Positions 53,392-62,109 of a stretch of 64,000 nt of DNA are shown one piece after another. Both the position numbers and the translations under genes were made by a program. The DNA lies in NCBI RefSeq assembly GCF_004117075.1, contig NZ_CP026721.1, forward strand, positions 372,001 through 436,000, written 5' to 3'. This DNA comes from Fervidobacterium changbaicum. Lineage in GTDB: Bacteria > Thermotogota > Thermotogae > Thermotogales > Fervidobacteriaceae. Numbering within the stretch: position 1 is the first letter of the stretch; every line of letters starts with the position of its first letter. The notes below the pieces were generated by a model that saw only the letters and a list, made by a program, of their open reading frames with translations, was not told the origin of the DNA and ran no database searches.

Positions 53392-54588
53392 GTGCGAGTA
53401 AAAGACATTCTCGATTTAGAAGAAAAACTGTCTTTTGAATTCTTTTGGAACGAAGTCTCTGAAACGGAAGAGGGCTACGGTTTGATTGTTGACAATACGC
53501 GTGATAATAATGTAGCAAGTATAGCTTCCGTTGGTTTTGGGCTGAGTGCTATACCAATCGGCATTGAAAATGGCTGGATATCAAGAGATGAAGGATATAT
53601 CAGGGCTTTAAAAACTCTGGAAACGTTTCTTAATAACGTTGAACATTCACATGGTTTCTTTATTCATTTCGTGAGGATGAAAGATGGAAAAAGAACTTGG
53701 CAATCAGAAGTCTCAGTTATAGATACGGCCTTGTTTCTGATGGGCGCACTTGTGGCTGGTGAATATTTTGGTGGAGAGGTGTACGAGCTATTTGAATCTA
53801 TATACTCAAGGGTGGAGTTCCCATGGTACTTGGACAAAGAAAGAAACCAGTATTACATGGGGTATAATTACGAGAGAGGATTTTGGGGGCATTGGGATGG
53901 TTATGCTGAACAGCTCATTATGTACGTTCTCGGTGTGGCTTCACCTACTTTTCCCATAGATTCCTCAGTGTATTATTCTTTTGAGCGAAAGAAAGGAAAG
54001 TACAAAGATTACGAATTAATCTACACATATACCGGTTCACTATTCACATACCAATTTTCACATGCATGGCTTGATTTTAGAAATATCGTCGATAAAGAAG
54101 GTGTTAATTGGTTTGAAAATTCAACGTTGGCAACTTTAGCCAACTGGGAATTTTGTAAAGATATGCACAGCGTTTACAAAACGCTGCATGAAAAGTCGTG
54201 GGGGTTAACTGCTTGCGATTCTCCGGACGGTTATCGGGGAGACTTCGGTGCTCCACCCTCTGCTAATAACAACTCAACTCACAAGACAGATGGCACTGTC
54301 CCCCCGTGTGGAGCTATTGGTTCAATAGTCTTTACCACTGCAATTGTCGAAGAAGCAGTACGCTATTACTTCGAAAAGGTTCCCCAGTTGTGGGGAAAAT
54401 ATGGTTTCAAGGATGCTTACAACATGGATAGAAACTGGGTATCACAAATTTACATCGGAATAGACAAAGGTATAGAGATACTCATGATTGAAAACTATAA
54501 GACACAACTTATTTGGGATATCACGATGAGAAACAAGTACATAAAAGATGGACTTCAGAAACTGGGTTTTGAAGAAAGAAAACAATGA
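53392..54588 (+). CDS. Cytosolic GH144-type beta-1,2-glucanase paralogue
   Basis: 398-residue paralogue of the preceding gene, with the same motif order (ASVGFGLSAIPIGIENGWI, GHWDGYAEQLIMYVLG, GSLFTYQFSHAWLDFRN, WGLTACDSPDGYRG, DGTVPPCGAIGSIVFTT). GTG 53392 has GAGGAG 9 nt upstream; it has no signal peptide. The upstream TTG 53368 lacks a site. A cytosolic GH144 would act on imported longer oligosaccharides. It ends the operon at a strong terminator. Confidence 0.88.
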   Translation: MRVKDILDLEEKLSFEFFWNEVSETEEGYGLIVDNTRDNNVASIASVGFGLSAIPIGIENGWISRDEGYIRALKTLETFLNNVEHSHGFFIHFVRMKDGKRTWQSEVSVIDTALFLMGALVAGEYFGGEVYELFESIYSRVEFPWYLDKERNQYYMGYNYERGFWGHWDGYAEQLIMYVLGVASPTFPIDSSVYYSFERKKGKYKDYELIYTYTGSLFTYQFSHAWLDFRNIVDKEGVNWFENSTLATLANWEFCKDMHSVYKTLHEKSWGLTACDSPDGYRGDFGAPPSANNNSTHKTDGTVPPCGAIGSIVFTTAIVEEAVRYYFEKVPQLWGKYGFKDAYNMDRNWVSQIYIGIDKGIEILMIENYKTQLIWDITMRNKYIKDGLQKLGFEERKQ

Positions 54589-54590
54589 AA

Positions 54591-54616
54591 AATGCCTCCG
54601 AGCGGAGGCATTTTTG
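54591..54616 (+). terminator. Terminator of the glycan operon
   Basis: 9-bp stem AATGCCTCC / GGAGGCATT with GAGC loop, followed by TTTGTTT, just after the last GH144 gene. Confidence 0.92.
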
Positions 54617-54638
54617 TTTCAGGTTCTCTTCGCTACAT

Positions 54639-54662
54639 GGGAGGGGAAGGGGGGTACTGGGG
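54639..54662 (+). other. G-quadruplex-like tract
   Basis: Four G runs (GGG, GGGG, GGGGGG, GGGG) separated by A, AA and TACT in an otherwise AT-rich 250-bp intergenic stretch. It meets the common G3+N1-7 rule on the plus strand. Whether it folds in vivo is unknown. Confidence 0.6.
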
Positions 54663-54742
54663 TTTCAGCGGTTCAAGACTGGTAACTATTTGATTACATA
54701 TCTATGTGACACTCTGATTGTATTCTTTTATCCTTAAAAAAT

Positions 54743-54783
54743 CCTTAGAATTCCCAATAAATTTTTCTAAGGTTTTTCTAAGC
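54743..54783. repeat. Inverted and tandem repeat upstream of the lipoprotein gene
   Basis: CCTTAGAA (54743-54750) and TTCTAAGG (54765-54772) form an 8-bp inverted repeat with a 14-bp spacer. TTTTTCTAAG then occurs twice in tandem with an 11-bp period (54762-54771 and 54773-54782). An AT-rich -10-like region follows (about 54797-54808). Confidence 0.55.
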
Positions 54784-54869
54784 TTTTCAGTAATAAAATA
54801 TATATGATCATCAGAAGTACGCTTATACAATTCCGTTAGCTCAAATTTCATGTAGGAGGAGGTGTTTGT

Positions 54870-55811
54870 ATGAATAAGATGCTTTTCATATTTGCAATGA
54901 GCGTTCTGGTACTCGTACTCTTCAGTTGTAGTCAGCTCAACCTCTTTGAGCCAAAGTCTAAGATTTCAGTCATTTTTTCATCAGCTGTTGAAGGCGAGGG
55001 TGACGTCACAAAAGTCCAAGAATACTCTTCGTATTCTTCTACAGTATTACAGGGACTGAACAAAAGAGAGGAAGCACCATGGATCAAGGATATACAACAC
55101 CTATACGTTAAGGTTTCCAAATTTTCATACAAGTATTCAACGGGTCCCGGGGCTGGAAAATGGGCAACTCCCACAACTGTTGAGAAAGTTATCGATTTGA
55201 CAGCCCTTGATAGCGAGACCGAGTGGCTGAAGTTCGATGTTCCAAAAGGAGCAGTTATAGTTGCCCTTGCACTCGAAGTCACACAAGCAACAGTAACTAT
55301 AAATGACCAGAGTTATCCGGTAACTATTCCAGCTGAAAAGGCAAGAGTTGTTCTTCCAAACCTCAACTGGGAAGTCAAAGATGATTCTTCGGAGATTGTC
55401 CTGAGCATTGACTGGAGCAGGAGTATCATAAAGTCAGGTCCGACAAGTTACATGCTTGTTCCAAGGGTTGCATACAGATGGCGGGGAACTCTTAAGTACT
55501 TATGGGCTATCTACGGGGATATAAAAGTTAACGAAGCCACACCAACCGAACCACTACTTATCGGTCTGTTCGAAGGAACAGATACAAGCGCTACACCGAC
55601 GGTTTTGAAGTTGATACCTCTCAGGAACGAAGGCAAGTTCTGGCTTGGTAAACACGAAAAAGGTATATATACTATTGTTGTTTGGGACAACCTAACTTGG
55701 GAATTTGAAGATGAAAAATACGTGATTTCTGCAAGAAAAGCAACGGAAACCACATTTGAGCACGGCAAGGAAACAGCACATACAGAACTTCACTTGGCTT
55801 ATAGTAAATAA
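54870..55811 (+). CDS. Hypothetical lipoprotein
   Basis: 313 residues with a type II signal: LFIFAMSVLVLVLFSC, Cys20 as the lipid-modified residue. The rest is predicted mostly beta (KISVIFSSA, IQHLYVKVSKFSYKY, AVIVALALEVTQATVTI). The pattern loosely resembles DUF4382-type lipoproteins, but I cannot assign a family. SD GGAGGAGG. It has its own upstream region with repeats and a bidirectional terminator behind it, so it is probably monocistronic. Nothing links it to the glycan operon except position. Confidence 0.8.
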   Translation: MNKMLFIFAMSVLVLVLFSCSQLNLFEPKSKISVIFSSAVEGEGDVTKVQEYSSYSSTVLQGLNKREEAPWIKDIQHLYVKVSKFSYKYSTGPGAGKWATPTTVEKVIDLTALDSETEWLKFDVPKGAVIVALALEVTQATVTINDQSYPVTIPAEKARVVLPNLNWEVKDDSSEIVLSIDWSRSIIKSGPTSYMLVPRVAYRWRGTLKYLWAIYGDIKVNEATPTEPLLIGLFEGTDTSATPTVLKLIPLRNEGKFWLGKHEKGIYTIVVWDNLTWEFEDEKYVISARKATETTFEHGKETAHTELHLAYSK

Positions 55812-55814
55812 AGG

Positions 55815-55847
55815 AAAAAGCCCCGACGGTCAACCTCGGGGCTTTTT
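55815..55847. terminator. Bidirectional intrinsic terminator
   Basis: 12-bp stem AAAAAGCCCCGA / TCGGGGCTTTTT with a 9-nt loop between the convergent lipoprotein and ABC permease genes. Confidence 0.92.
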
Positions 55848-55850
55848 ATT

Positions 55851-57392
55851 TTAGTCAGTTTGAATTAAGATTTTTCTGAGTTTTGTATAATAGAGATAAA
55901 TCAAAACAAATAAGGTAACTACAGAACCTACGAGTGTTCCCCAGGTTGCTAATATTTTCCATCCCTCTAACTTCGCTTTTGATATGAATAAATTCATTGG
56001 GAACAGTATTCCAAGAGCTATTCCAAGCATTATTCCTTCTATTAAGAATGTGGCTCCAACTGAGAACGGCTGATTTTTTGCTTTACCTGGGCTTTTGAGG
56101 CTGTAGTATGCTCCCACCAAAGCACTGAGTATAAACAAAGCAAAAGATATTGCAACGTAAATCAATGAAGTAGACGAAAATCGCCCAAACAAAGCCGAAA
56201 CAATTGTGATAATAATGAATAGTGAAATGTTTATAAATACAGGTATCATGAGTTTAGGGAGTATGAGATTTTTTGGCTTTACTGGGAATGTTCTTACAAC
56301 AGCTTTGTATTGCATCTCGTTCGCCGTTAAAATTCCAGACTCGATTGCACAGTAGATCCCAGCAATTGCGACGAAAGGAGTTACCGAGGCTATTGGAGAG
56401 TTTGAAGTAAAAAACATAAAGAGTGAGAAGAGCGCTGGATAAAGGATAAGGAATATGAACTGTTCATTTCTAACCAACAGTTTCATATCTTTCCAAAGTA
56501 TGCCACCCATTTTCGATGAGTACGATTCTTTTCTAAAATAGTCTTTTCTTTCCCTCACCTTACCACGTGTGCTTTCAAAACCCACAGTACCAGCAAGTTT
56601 CCAGAAAATAAACAGTGCTATTATGGATACAGTTAGTATCACCATCGTATTTGAAAGCTTTTCCGAATATGTCCATATGAGTATGTTGTATTTAGAATTC
56701 GCAAAAGATAACAATCTTATAAAGTTTTCGTTTTCTCCGAGATCTTTTATGCCAACATCTTGGAAATACATGAAACCAAGGTATATGAAGATAAGTGAAA
56801 GTAGTATTATGGTGTTCAATATTCTAAGGTATCTCTTCGATGTTACACCGCCAAATAAGACAGCCAGCACGGCAGAGATACTTGAAAGAAAGACCAAATG
56901 AATTATAGTTTGGATTATGAATGCTAATACGTTCTGCTTAATACTTATGGCGTACGCTAACGCGGTTGCTACGAAAAATCCAAGTGTAAAAGCCTGACTT
57001 GAAAGCGTCACGATTAAGTAGTACAAAGTTATTATGTTTCTTTTTATTGGTAATGTGAGGAGGAATTCCACGTCTTCGTTTCTTGAAAAAGCGTACATCC
57101 CGGTTCCAACGAACCCCACCACGTAAAAAAGAGAGAATATTGATATAGTCAGAAAATAAAAGGCCTTAGCAACATCTGGAATAGATACCAACGTCTTGTA
57201 GATTTGGTAATTTGAGACGTAAATGAATATCGACATCGGAAGAGTGGAAAAAAGCAATACGATAAGATATCTTAATCCTTGGTTTATCGAACTCTTTGAC
57301 TCTTTTTTCTTTCTTCTCTTTGAACTTTGTTGTTGATTTTGTTGCATCAAACTGAGTCCGATGTATTTGAGTAATATATTTAGCTCTCGCAT
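55851..57392 (-). CDS. ABC-2 type exporter permease, large
   Basis: About 513-residue membrane protein with 12 or so hydrophobic segments and a basic Gln/Lys-rich tail near the N-terminus (QQNQQQSSKRRKKK). RNEDVEFLLTLPIKR between segments resembles the coupling region of ABC-2 permeases that act with a single ATPase. ATG 57392 has GAGGGTGA; the frame extends to GTG 57401, which overlaps that site. It follows the ATPase gene at 57430-58218. The substrate is unknown. Confidence 0.82.
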   Translation of the reverse strand: MRELNILLKYIGLSLMQQNQQQSSKRRKKKESKSSINQGLRYLIVLLFSTLPMSIFIYVSNYQIYKTLVSIPDVAKAFYFLTISIFSLFYVVGFVGTGMYAFSRNEDVEFLLTLPIKRNIITLYYLIVTLSSQAFTLGFFVATALAYAISIKQNVLAFIIQTIIHLVFLSSISAVLAVLFGGVTSKRYLRILNTIILLSLIFIYLGFMYFQDVGIKDLGENENFIRLLSFANSKYNILIWTYSEKLSNTMVILTVSIIALFIFWKLAGTVGFESTRGKVRERKDYFRKESYSSKMGGILWKDMKLLVRNEQFIFLILYPALFSLFMFFTSNSPIASVTPFVAIAGIYCAIESGILTANEMQYKAVVRTFPVKPKNLILPKLMIPVFINISLFIIITIVSALFGRFSSTSLIYVAISFALFILSALVGAYYSLKSPGKAKNQPFSVGATFLIEGIMLGIALGILFPMNLFISKAKLEGWKILATWGTLVGSVVTLFVLIYLYYTKLRKILIQTD

Positions 57393-57429
57393 ACTTTTCA
57401 CCCTCGGCTCGGAAAATTCTAGGTTTCAA

Positions 57430-58218
57430 TCAAAGATTTTCGACAATTTCTTGAATATCTTCGGTAGCGGTGAGTGAGAGGAATATATCCTCCAAGGATT
57501 TACCATATCTATCCTTCAATTCCTCAACCGAACTTTCTGCAATTACTCTTCCTTTGTTTATTATCGCAACTCTGTCGCACATCTTTTCGGCAATTTCAAG
57601 TATATGTGTTGTCATGAAGATTGTTGTACCTTCGCTTGCGTATTTTCTAAGAAGCTCCTTAAGTATTCTTGCACTTTTTGCATCCAATCCTACTGTTGGT
57701 TCATCCAAGAACAAAACTTCTGGCTTTCTCATTAAAACCGAAATCAGCATTAGTTTCTGTTTCATACCATGCGACATTTCCCCAACAAACTTTGAAAGAT
57801 AATCCACACCAAACGCATTACACAGCTCTTGTATTCTTTCCTCCAACTGCTTTTTATCCAATCGATACACTGCAGCGATGAAATCCAAAAATTCGTACCC
57901 TTTCAAGTGTTCGTAAATTTTTGGTTCATCCGGTACAACACCGATTCTTCGCTTTATCTCAACCTCACTATCTTTCATGTCAAGTCCAAGAATCTCCACT
58001 TGACCACTCGTTGGCTTGAGGACACCAGTGAGCATTTTTATGGTGGTTGTTTTTCCCGCACCGTTTGGTCCAAGAAAACCAAATATTTCGCCATTTCTTA
58101 CTTCAAGGTTTATACCATCCACTGCGGTAAAATCACCAAATTTCTTCACAAGACCGACGGCTCTGATAGATATCTGATTCATAAATTCATCGGCTGCAAA
58201 CACATTCATTTTTGACAT
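57430..58218 (-). CDS. ABC transporter ATP-binding protein
   Basis: 262-residue ATPase of a CcmA/NatA-like exporter. Walker A GPNGAGKTT, signature MSHGMKQKL (variant), Walker B VLFLDEPTVGLD, switch His in TTHILEIAEK. The start is unclear: AAAGGAGGG lies 19 nt before ATG 58218, too far for normal spacing, and internal ATG codons follow closely. Paired with the large permease downstream. Confidence 0.88.
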   Translation of the reverse strand: MSKMNVFAADEFMNQISIRAVGLVKKFGDFTAVDGINLEVRNGEIFGFLGPNGAGKTTTIKMLTGVLKPTSGQVEILGLDMKDSEVEIKRRIGVVPDEPKIYEHLKGYEFLDFIAAVYRLDKKQLEERIQELCNAFGVDYLSKFVGEMSHGMKQKLMLISVLMRKPEVLFLDEPTVGLDAKSARILKELLRKYASEGTTIFMTTHILEIAEKMCDRVAIINKGRVIAESSVEELKDRYGKSLEDIFLSLTATEDIQEIVENL

Positions 58219-58333
58219 CGTATACAGGCAGCCGCTTCCCTCCTTTCTAACATCCGTGTTTTACTTCTTTGCTCAAGCTTTAGTTCTGTGTGCTATAAAG
58301 TATCACTAACCTTTTTGGTAAGCATACTGAATT

Positions 58334-58374
58334 AAAAAAAGCTAACCGCCCGAACGATTTGATAACGGGGCTTC
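58334..58374 (-). terminator. Probable terminator of the riboflavin operon
   Basis: On the minus strand AAGC...CCCG and CGGG...GCTT can pair around a 13-nt loop, followed by TTTTTTT. It lies about 100 bp after ribH. The stem is imperfect. Nothing else was recognised in 58219-58473. Confidence 0.5.
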
Positions 58375-58473
58375 TATTTAATTATACCACGTTTACCTGA
58401 GGCTTAGCTACATTGATTCTACGATTCGAATTAGAAAATCATCAGTACCCTTGCGTTAGTTAGAATATGCTTT

Positions 58474-58965
58474 TTACTTTAGCTTTGAAATCATCTTTTT
58501 CAAATTAGCCATCTCGAGAGCTGCTAATGCAGCTTCAAATCCTTTGTTACCACTCTTAATTCCGGCACGATTCAACGCCTGTTCAACCGTTTCGGTTGTC
58601 AAGACACCGAATGTGATTGGTACACTCGAAGTCATGTTGAACTGGGCTACAGCTTTTCCTATTTCGTTTGCAACGACGGTGAAATGATATGTCTCCCCTT
58701 GAATAACAGCACCGAGGACAATTATTGCATCAAATTCTTCTGAACAATTTCGAACCAGTTCGTTCAATACAAAGATGACTTCCATACTTCCTGGGACGCG
58801 AATAACAGTGATGTCTTGTTCTTTGACGCTGTGTCGTTTCAAGCAATCGACTGCGCCTTCGAGTAATCTTTCAGTAACTGTGCTGTTGAATCTTGGAACG
58901 ATGATTGCAAATCTCATATTTGTTCCCTCATAGCTCCCCTCGATGAGTCTTAGTTGTTCTTGCAT
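58474..58965 (-). CDS. ribH: 6,7-dimethyl-8-ribityllumazine synthase
   Basis: Joins 5-amino-6-ribitylamino-uracil with dihydroxybutanone phosphate. 163 residues with FNSTVTERLLEGAVDCL, the phosphate/active-site loop GAVIQGETYHFTVVANE and the C-terminal NRAGIKSGNKGFEAALAALEM. It starts 3 bp after the ribBA stop, SD AAGGAGG. Last gene of the riboflavin operon. Confidence 0.95.
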   Translation of the reverse strand: MQEQLRLIEGSYEGTNMRFAIIVPRFNSTVTERLLEGAVDCLKRHSVKEQDITVIRVPGSMEVIFVLNELVRNCSEEFDAIIVLGAVIQGETYHFTVVANEIGKAVAQFNMTSSVPITFGVLTTETVEQALNRAGIKSGNKGFEAALAALEMANLKKMISKLK

Positions 58966-58968
58966 TTA

Positions 58969-60153
58969 CTATACCTCCTTTTCGAATAATTCTTCAAGCT
59001 GATGATGAAACTTTATTAACTTGGTTTTTAAATAGAACTCGTTGTACCTTGTTATCTCCCCGTAAAGTCTTTCTGAATGTCTTATCCTAATTCCGTATTT
59101 TTCGAGTTCATCTACTTTTTCTTTGTTGTTAGTCAAAAGAATTACTTCCTCAACGCCGAGGGCTTTTAACATTTGGTAAGCGGCAGCGTAATCTCTTTCG
59201 TCCGGCTTGAAGCCAAGTGCTATGTTCGCTTCGTGCGTGTCGTATCCAGAATCTTGAAGGTTATACGCCTCTATCTTTTTTGATAAACCTATCCCACGAC
59301 CTTCCTGCCTCAAGTACAATAAGATGCCACCTTTCTCTGAGATCTTACGCAATGCGTTTGAAAGTTGACTTCCGCAATCACATCTTAGGGATGAGAGCGT
59401 ATCGCCGGTAAGACATTCGGAATGTACCCGTACGTATGGTGTTGTGCCTTTTTCCCACTCTTTCAAGAGTGCTATGTGTTCTTTGTGGTCCAAATTGTTT
59501 TCAAATGAAATGATTTTGAATTCACCGAATCTTGTTGGAAGTCTTGCTACTGACTTAACTTTCATAAGTTCTGTATTCTTGACATAGAATCTCCATATGT
59601 CCGATATGTTCAAAACTTTAAGTCCGAATTTTTTTGCTAATTGGAATACGTGCTCAATGTTGTGTGATTCACCGTTCTCATCAAGGATTTCCGTTATCAC
59701 ACTGAATGGTTTGAAACCGGAAAGTTTCATAAGTTCTACCGAAGATTCACTGTGCCCACGTCTCATTGTAAAGTCTTTCGCACCTATCAATGTGACATGA
59801 CCTGGGTATCTGAAATCTGAAAGCGTCGTTTGAATATTTGCAAGTTGTACACAAGTTTGCGCACGTTCAAAGGCGTTAATTCCCGTTCCGTTTCCAAAGT
59901 CTATTGGTATGAAATAATTAGCGTTGTAGTTGGTGGGAAGTTTGAAAAACCCCCTTTTTAAAAGGTTTTCCTCCGGCCCCACGATGCAAAATAGACCTTT
60001 TCCATATTTGAAAAAGAACTCTGCCACACTCTCATTCATGAGCTCAGCAGGAAAGACGAGGTCTCCTTCTACTTCTCGTTCATCATCCAATATGATAATA
60101 GGCTTGTTATTCAGAAAATCATTCCTAATTGATTCAAGAAGTTTTTGTTCCAT
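58969..60153 (-). CDS. ribBA: Bifunctional DHBP synthase / GTP cyclohydrolase II
   Basis: 394 residues. N-terminal DHBP synthase (about 1-200): DDEREVEGDLVFPAEL, GTGINAFERAQT, RRGHSESSVELMKLSG; the usual Cys of the CEI motif reads ITEI, so this half is somewhat divergent. C-terminal GTP cyclohydrolase II (about 205-394): zinc motif CLTGDTLSSLRCDCG, LRQEGRGIGL, and DTHEANIALGF. It supplies both precursors of the lumazine. SD AAAGGGGTG; the start overlaps the end of ribE by 43 bp. Confidence 0.93.
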   Translation of the reverse strand: MEQKLLESIRNDFLNNKPIIILDDEREVEGDLVFPAELMNESVAEFFFKYGKGLFCIVGPEENLLKRGFFKLPTNYNANYFIPIDFGNGTGINAFERAQTCVQLANIQTTLSDFRYPGHVTLIGAKDFTMRRGHSESSVELMKLSGFKPFSVITEILDENGESHNIEHVFQLAKKFGLKVLNISDIWRFYVKNTELMKVKSVARLPTRFGEFKIISFENNLDHKEHIALLKEWEKGTTPYVRVHSECLTGDTLSSLRCDCGSQLSNALRKISEKGGILLYLRQEGRGIGLSKKIEAYNLQDSGYDTHEANIALGFKPDERDYAAAYQMLKALGVEEVILLTNNKEKVDELEKYGIRIRHSERLYGEITRYNEFYLKTKLIKFHHQLEELFEKEV

Positions 60154-60713
60154 GAATCAAGCACCCCTTTCACGTATCTGGACATTATGTCAATCTCGTA
60201 GTTAACAGGTTCTCCTAATTTGAGGTGTTTCAGATTCGTGTTCTCAAGAGTATGAGGTATTACTTGAACTTCAAACGTTTCTTCAAAGACGTTTGCAATT
60301 GTAAGGCTCACACCGTTTATGGCGATTGAACCTTTTGAAACCACTGCCCAGCTTTCCTTTGGCTTTTCGAATACCATTATTAGAGAATTTTTCGCTGTTC
60401 TTTTCGAAAGAAATCGAACAGTTCCATCTACGTGCCCGGTCACAAAATGTCCGGAGAGCGACTCACCAACCCTCAATGAGCGTTCTAAGTTGAAATATTT
60501 TCCCAGCCTAAGGTTTGTTTTCCTTAGTGTTTCTTCGCCAACATCGAAATATAGCTTTTCACCAGCTGAGATCACTGTTAGACACACACCGTTAACCGCT
60601 ATACTTTCTCCAATTTCTGGAATGTTTTGTTCAGTATTCCAAGGATTTTCAACGATGAGTCTTTTTCCATCAAAGTAGCCTTTGCAGACAAATTGGATTA
60701 TTCCGGTGAACAC
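60111..60713 (-). CDS. ribE: Riboflavin synthase, alpha chain
   Basis: Dismutates two lumazine molecules to riboflavin. 200 residues with the hallmark start MFTGII and two lumazine-binding barrels, each with its repeat motif (GESIAVNGVCLTV and GSIAINGVSLTI; GHFVTGHVDGTV). The start overlaps the end of ribD by 16 bp. Confidence 0.95.
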   Translation of the reverse strand: MFTGIIQFVCKGYFDGKRLIVENPWNTEQNIPEIGESIAVNGVCLTVISAGEKLYFDVGEETLRKTNLRLGKYFNLERSLRVGESLSGHFVTGHVDGTVRFLSKRTAKNSLIMVFEKPKESWAVVSKGSIAINGVSLTIANVFEETFEVQVIPHTLENTNLKHLKLGEPVNYEIDIMSRYVKGVLDSWNKNFLNQLGMIF

Positions 60714-61798
60714 CTTTTCATCACCACCATCAGTTCTCTCTTGCTTTTTGAAACTTTGACGGAAGTTATTGAAAAATTTATATCACTATGTTCGATTTTT
60801 CTGCTTAGATTTTGGAATACACTTTTTCCAACCCCGAATGTCTTTGTAGCGTAAAACGCGTAGATCTCATCGCTGAATTGTAAAAATTGAGAAAAAATGC
60901 TGGCACCACCCTCTACCAAAACCGAATCTACACCCATTTTCCCTAAGATTTGCAAGACTTTTGTAGGTTCTGTTTCGTTTAAAATTCTTACATGGTCAAG
61001 TGCAAGTGTTGAGTTTGTCTTTGCGGTATTTGTAAATACAAATACTTCTCTGCTAAATTCAGGCCTAAAGATATTAAACGACGGATTGTTGAGTGTCACA
61101 CCTTCTTTGTCCAACACCACTACTTTTGGATTTTTGAGCTGAGTTTTGGAACTCTCAAAGCGAACGTTAAGTAAGGGATCGTCTTTGATAACTGTATTTG
61201 CCCCAACGAGTATCGCACTGTGAGTTTTTCTCAACTTATGTACTTCTTTGCGAAGTTCTGTTGTTATCCATTTCGAGTTACCATCTTCATCGGCTATCAT
61301 CCCATCAAGCGTCGCTGCGTACTTTAAAGTAACGTACGGTAATCCTGTGGTTATATATTTTAAAAAGAACTTAGTCAGCTCTTTAACGTCTTTTTCTAAA
61401 ATTCCTATTTCAACATCGATACCGTTCTTCTTGAGTTTCTCTAAACCGTTTCCACTTACCGGGTTCGGATCCAAAGTACCGATAACGACTCTTTTAATAC
61501 CGCTTTCTATTATCGCATCGGTGCAAGGAGGTGTTTTCCCGTAATGGTCGCAAGGTTCAAGTGTAACGTAAAGTGTAGCTCCCAATGTTGAGTGACCTTT
61601 TCTTTTTGCATCAAATAACGCTTCCCGTTCCGCATGTCGTCCTCCGTAACGTTTATGATACCCTTTCCCTATGATTTCTCCGTCTTTCACAATAACTGCT
61701 CCCACTGGAGGATTAGGATTTACACGTCCAAGACCCTTTTTCGCTAAGTTAATCGCAAGTTTCATGAAGTACTCGTCTTGTAATTTTTTGGCACGCAT
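60698..61798 (-). CDS. ribD: Riboflavin biosynthesis deaminase/reductase
   Basis: Two-domain enzyme, about 366 residues: N-terminal zinc deaminase (GRHAEREAL, TLEPCDHYGKTPPC) and C-terminal NADPH-dependent reductase (VTLKYAATLDGMIADEDGNSKWIT, VLVEGGASIFSQFL). ATG 61798 has AAAGGAGGT 11 nt upstream. The open frame to 61885 runs through the riboswitch terminator and is rejected. First gene of the operon under FMN control. Confidence 0.94.
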   Translation of the reverse strand: MRAKKLQDEYFMKLAINLAKKGLGRVNPNPPVGAVIVKDGEIIGKGYHKRYGGRHAEREALFDAKRKGHSTLGATLYVTLEPCDHYGKTPPCTDAIIESGIKRVVIGTLDPNPVSGNGLEKLKKNGIDVEIGILEKDVKELTKFFLKYITTGLPYVTLKYAATLDGMIADEDGNSKWITTELRKEVHKLRKTHSAILVGANTVIKDDPLLNVRFESSKTQLKNPKVVVLDKEGVTLNNPSFNIFRPEFSREVFVFTNTAKTNSTLALDHVRILNETEPTKVLQILGKMGVDSVLVEGGASIFSQFLQFSDEIYAFYATKTFGVGKSVFQNLSRKIEHSDINFSITSVKVSKSKRELMVVMKRCSPE

Positions 61799-61828
61799 GT
61801 CGAAACCATACCTCCTTTGTATAGTAAG

Positions 61829-61856
61829 AAAAAGCCCCGAGAAATACTCTCGGGGC
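61829..61856 (-). terminator. FMN riboswitch terminator
   Basis: On the minus strand GCCCCGAG / CTCGGGGC with a 7-nt loop, then TTTTTC. Its 5' arm GCCCCGAGAG is complementary to CTCTCGGGGC at the 5' edge of the aptamer, so the two foldings exclude one another. Confidence 0.92.
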
Positions 61857-61894
61857 AATTTATCTACAAACAGTTTTTTGTTCACAAACTTGTG

Positions 61895-62028
61895 CTACTC
61901 TCTCCCATCCGGACTTTCACCGTCGGCTCCGGAGTTCCACCGGATCAACCTTCTACCAAACTTTTGTATGGCAGAAGGCTCGCGGGCTTTCACCGCCGGT
62001 CGGGAATTTCACCCTGCCCCGAGAGTAG
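61895..62028 (-). promoter_or_regulatory. FMN riboswitch aptamer (RFN element)
   Basis: On the minus strand the classical RFN layout is visible. P1 is CTACTCTC (plus 62021-62028) with GAGAGTAG (plus 61895-61902). Conserved blocks include GGGCAGGGTGAAATTCCC, GACCGGCGGTGAAAGCCC, GATCCGGTGGAACTCCGG and GACGGTGAAAGTCCGGATGG. With FMN bound P1 forms and the terminator at 61829 folds; without it the antiterminator does. Confidence 0.97.
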
Positions 62029-62109
62029 CTGGTGTATCTAGCTATTAAATTTTTAGTTCTATTCTTTACGCATACGTTTTATCACAATAAGAGGAAAAAT
62101 CAAGAGTCT

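Noticed and set aside
61799-61885. Longer N-terminus for ribD
   Set aside because: The extra codons run through the riboswitch terminator and lack a ribosome binding site; ATG 61798 has a strong one.
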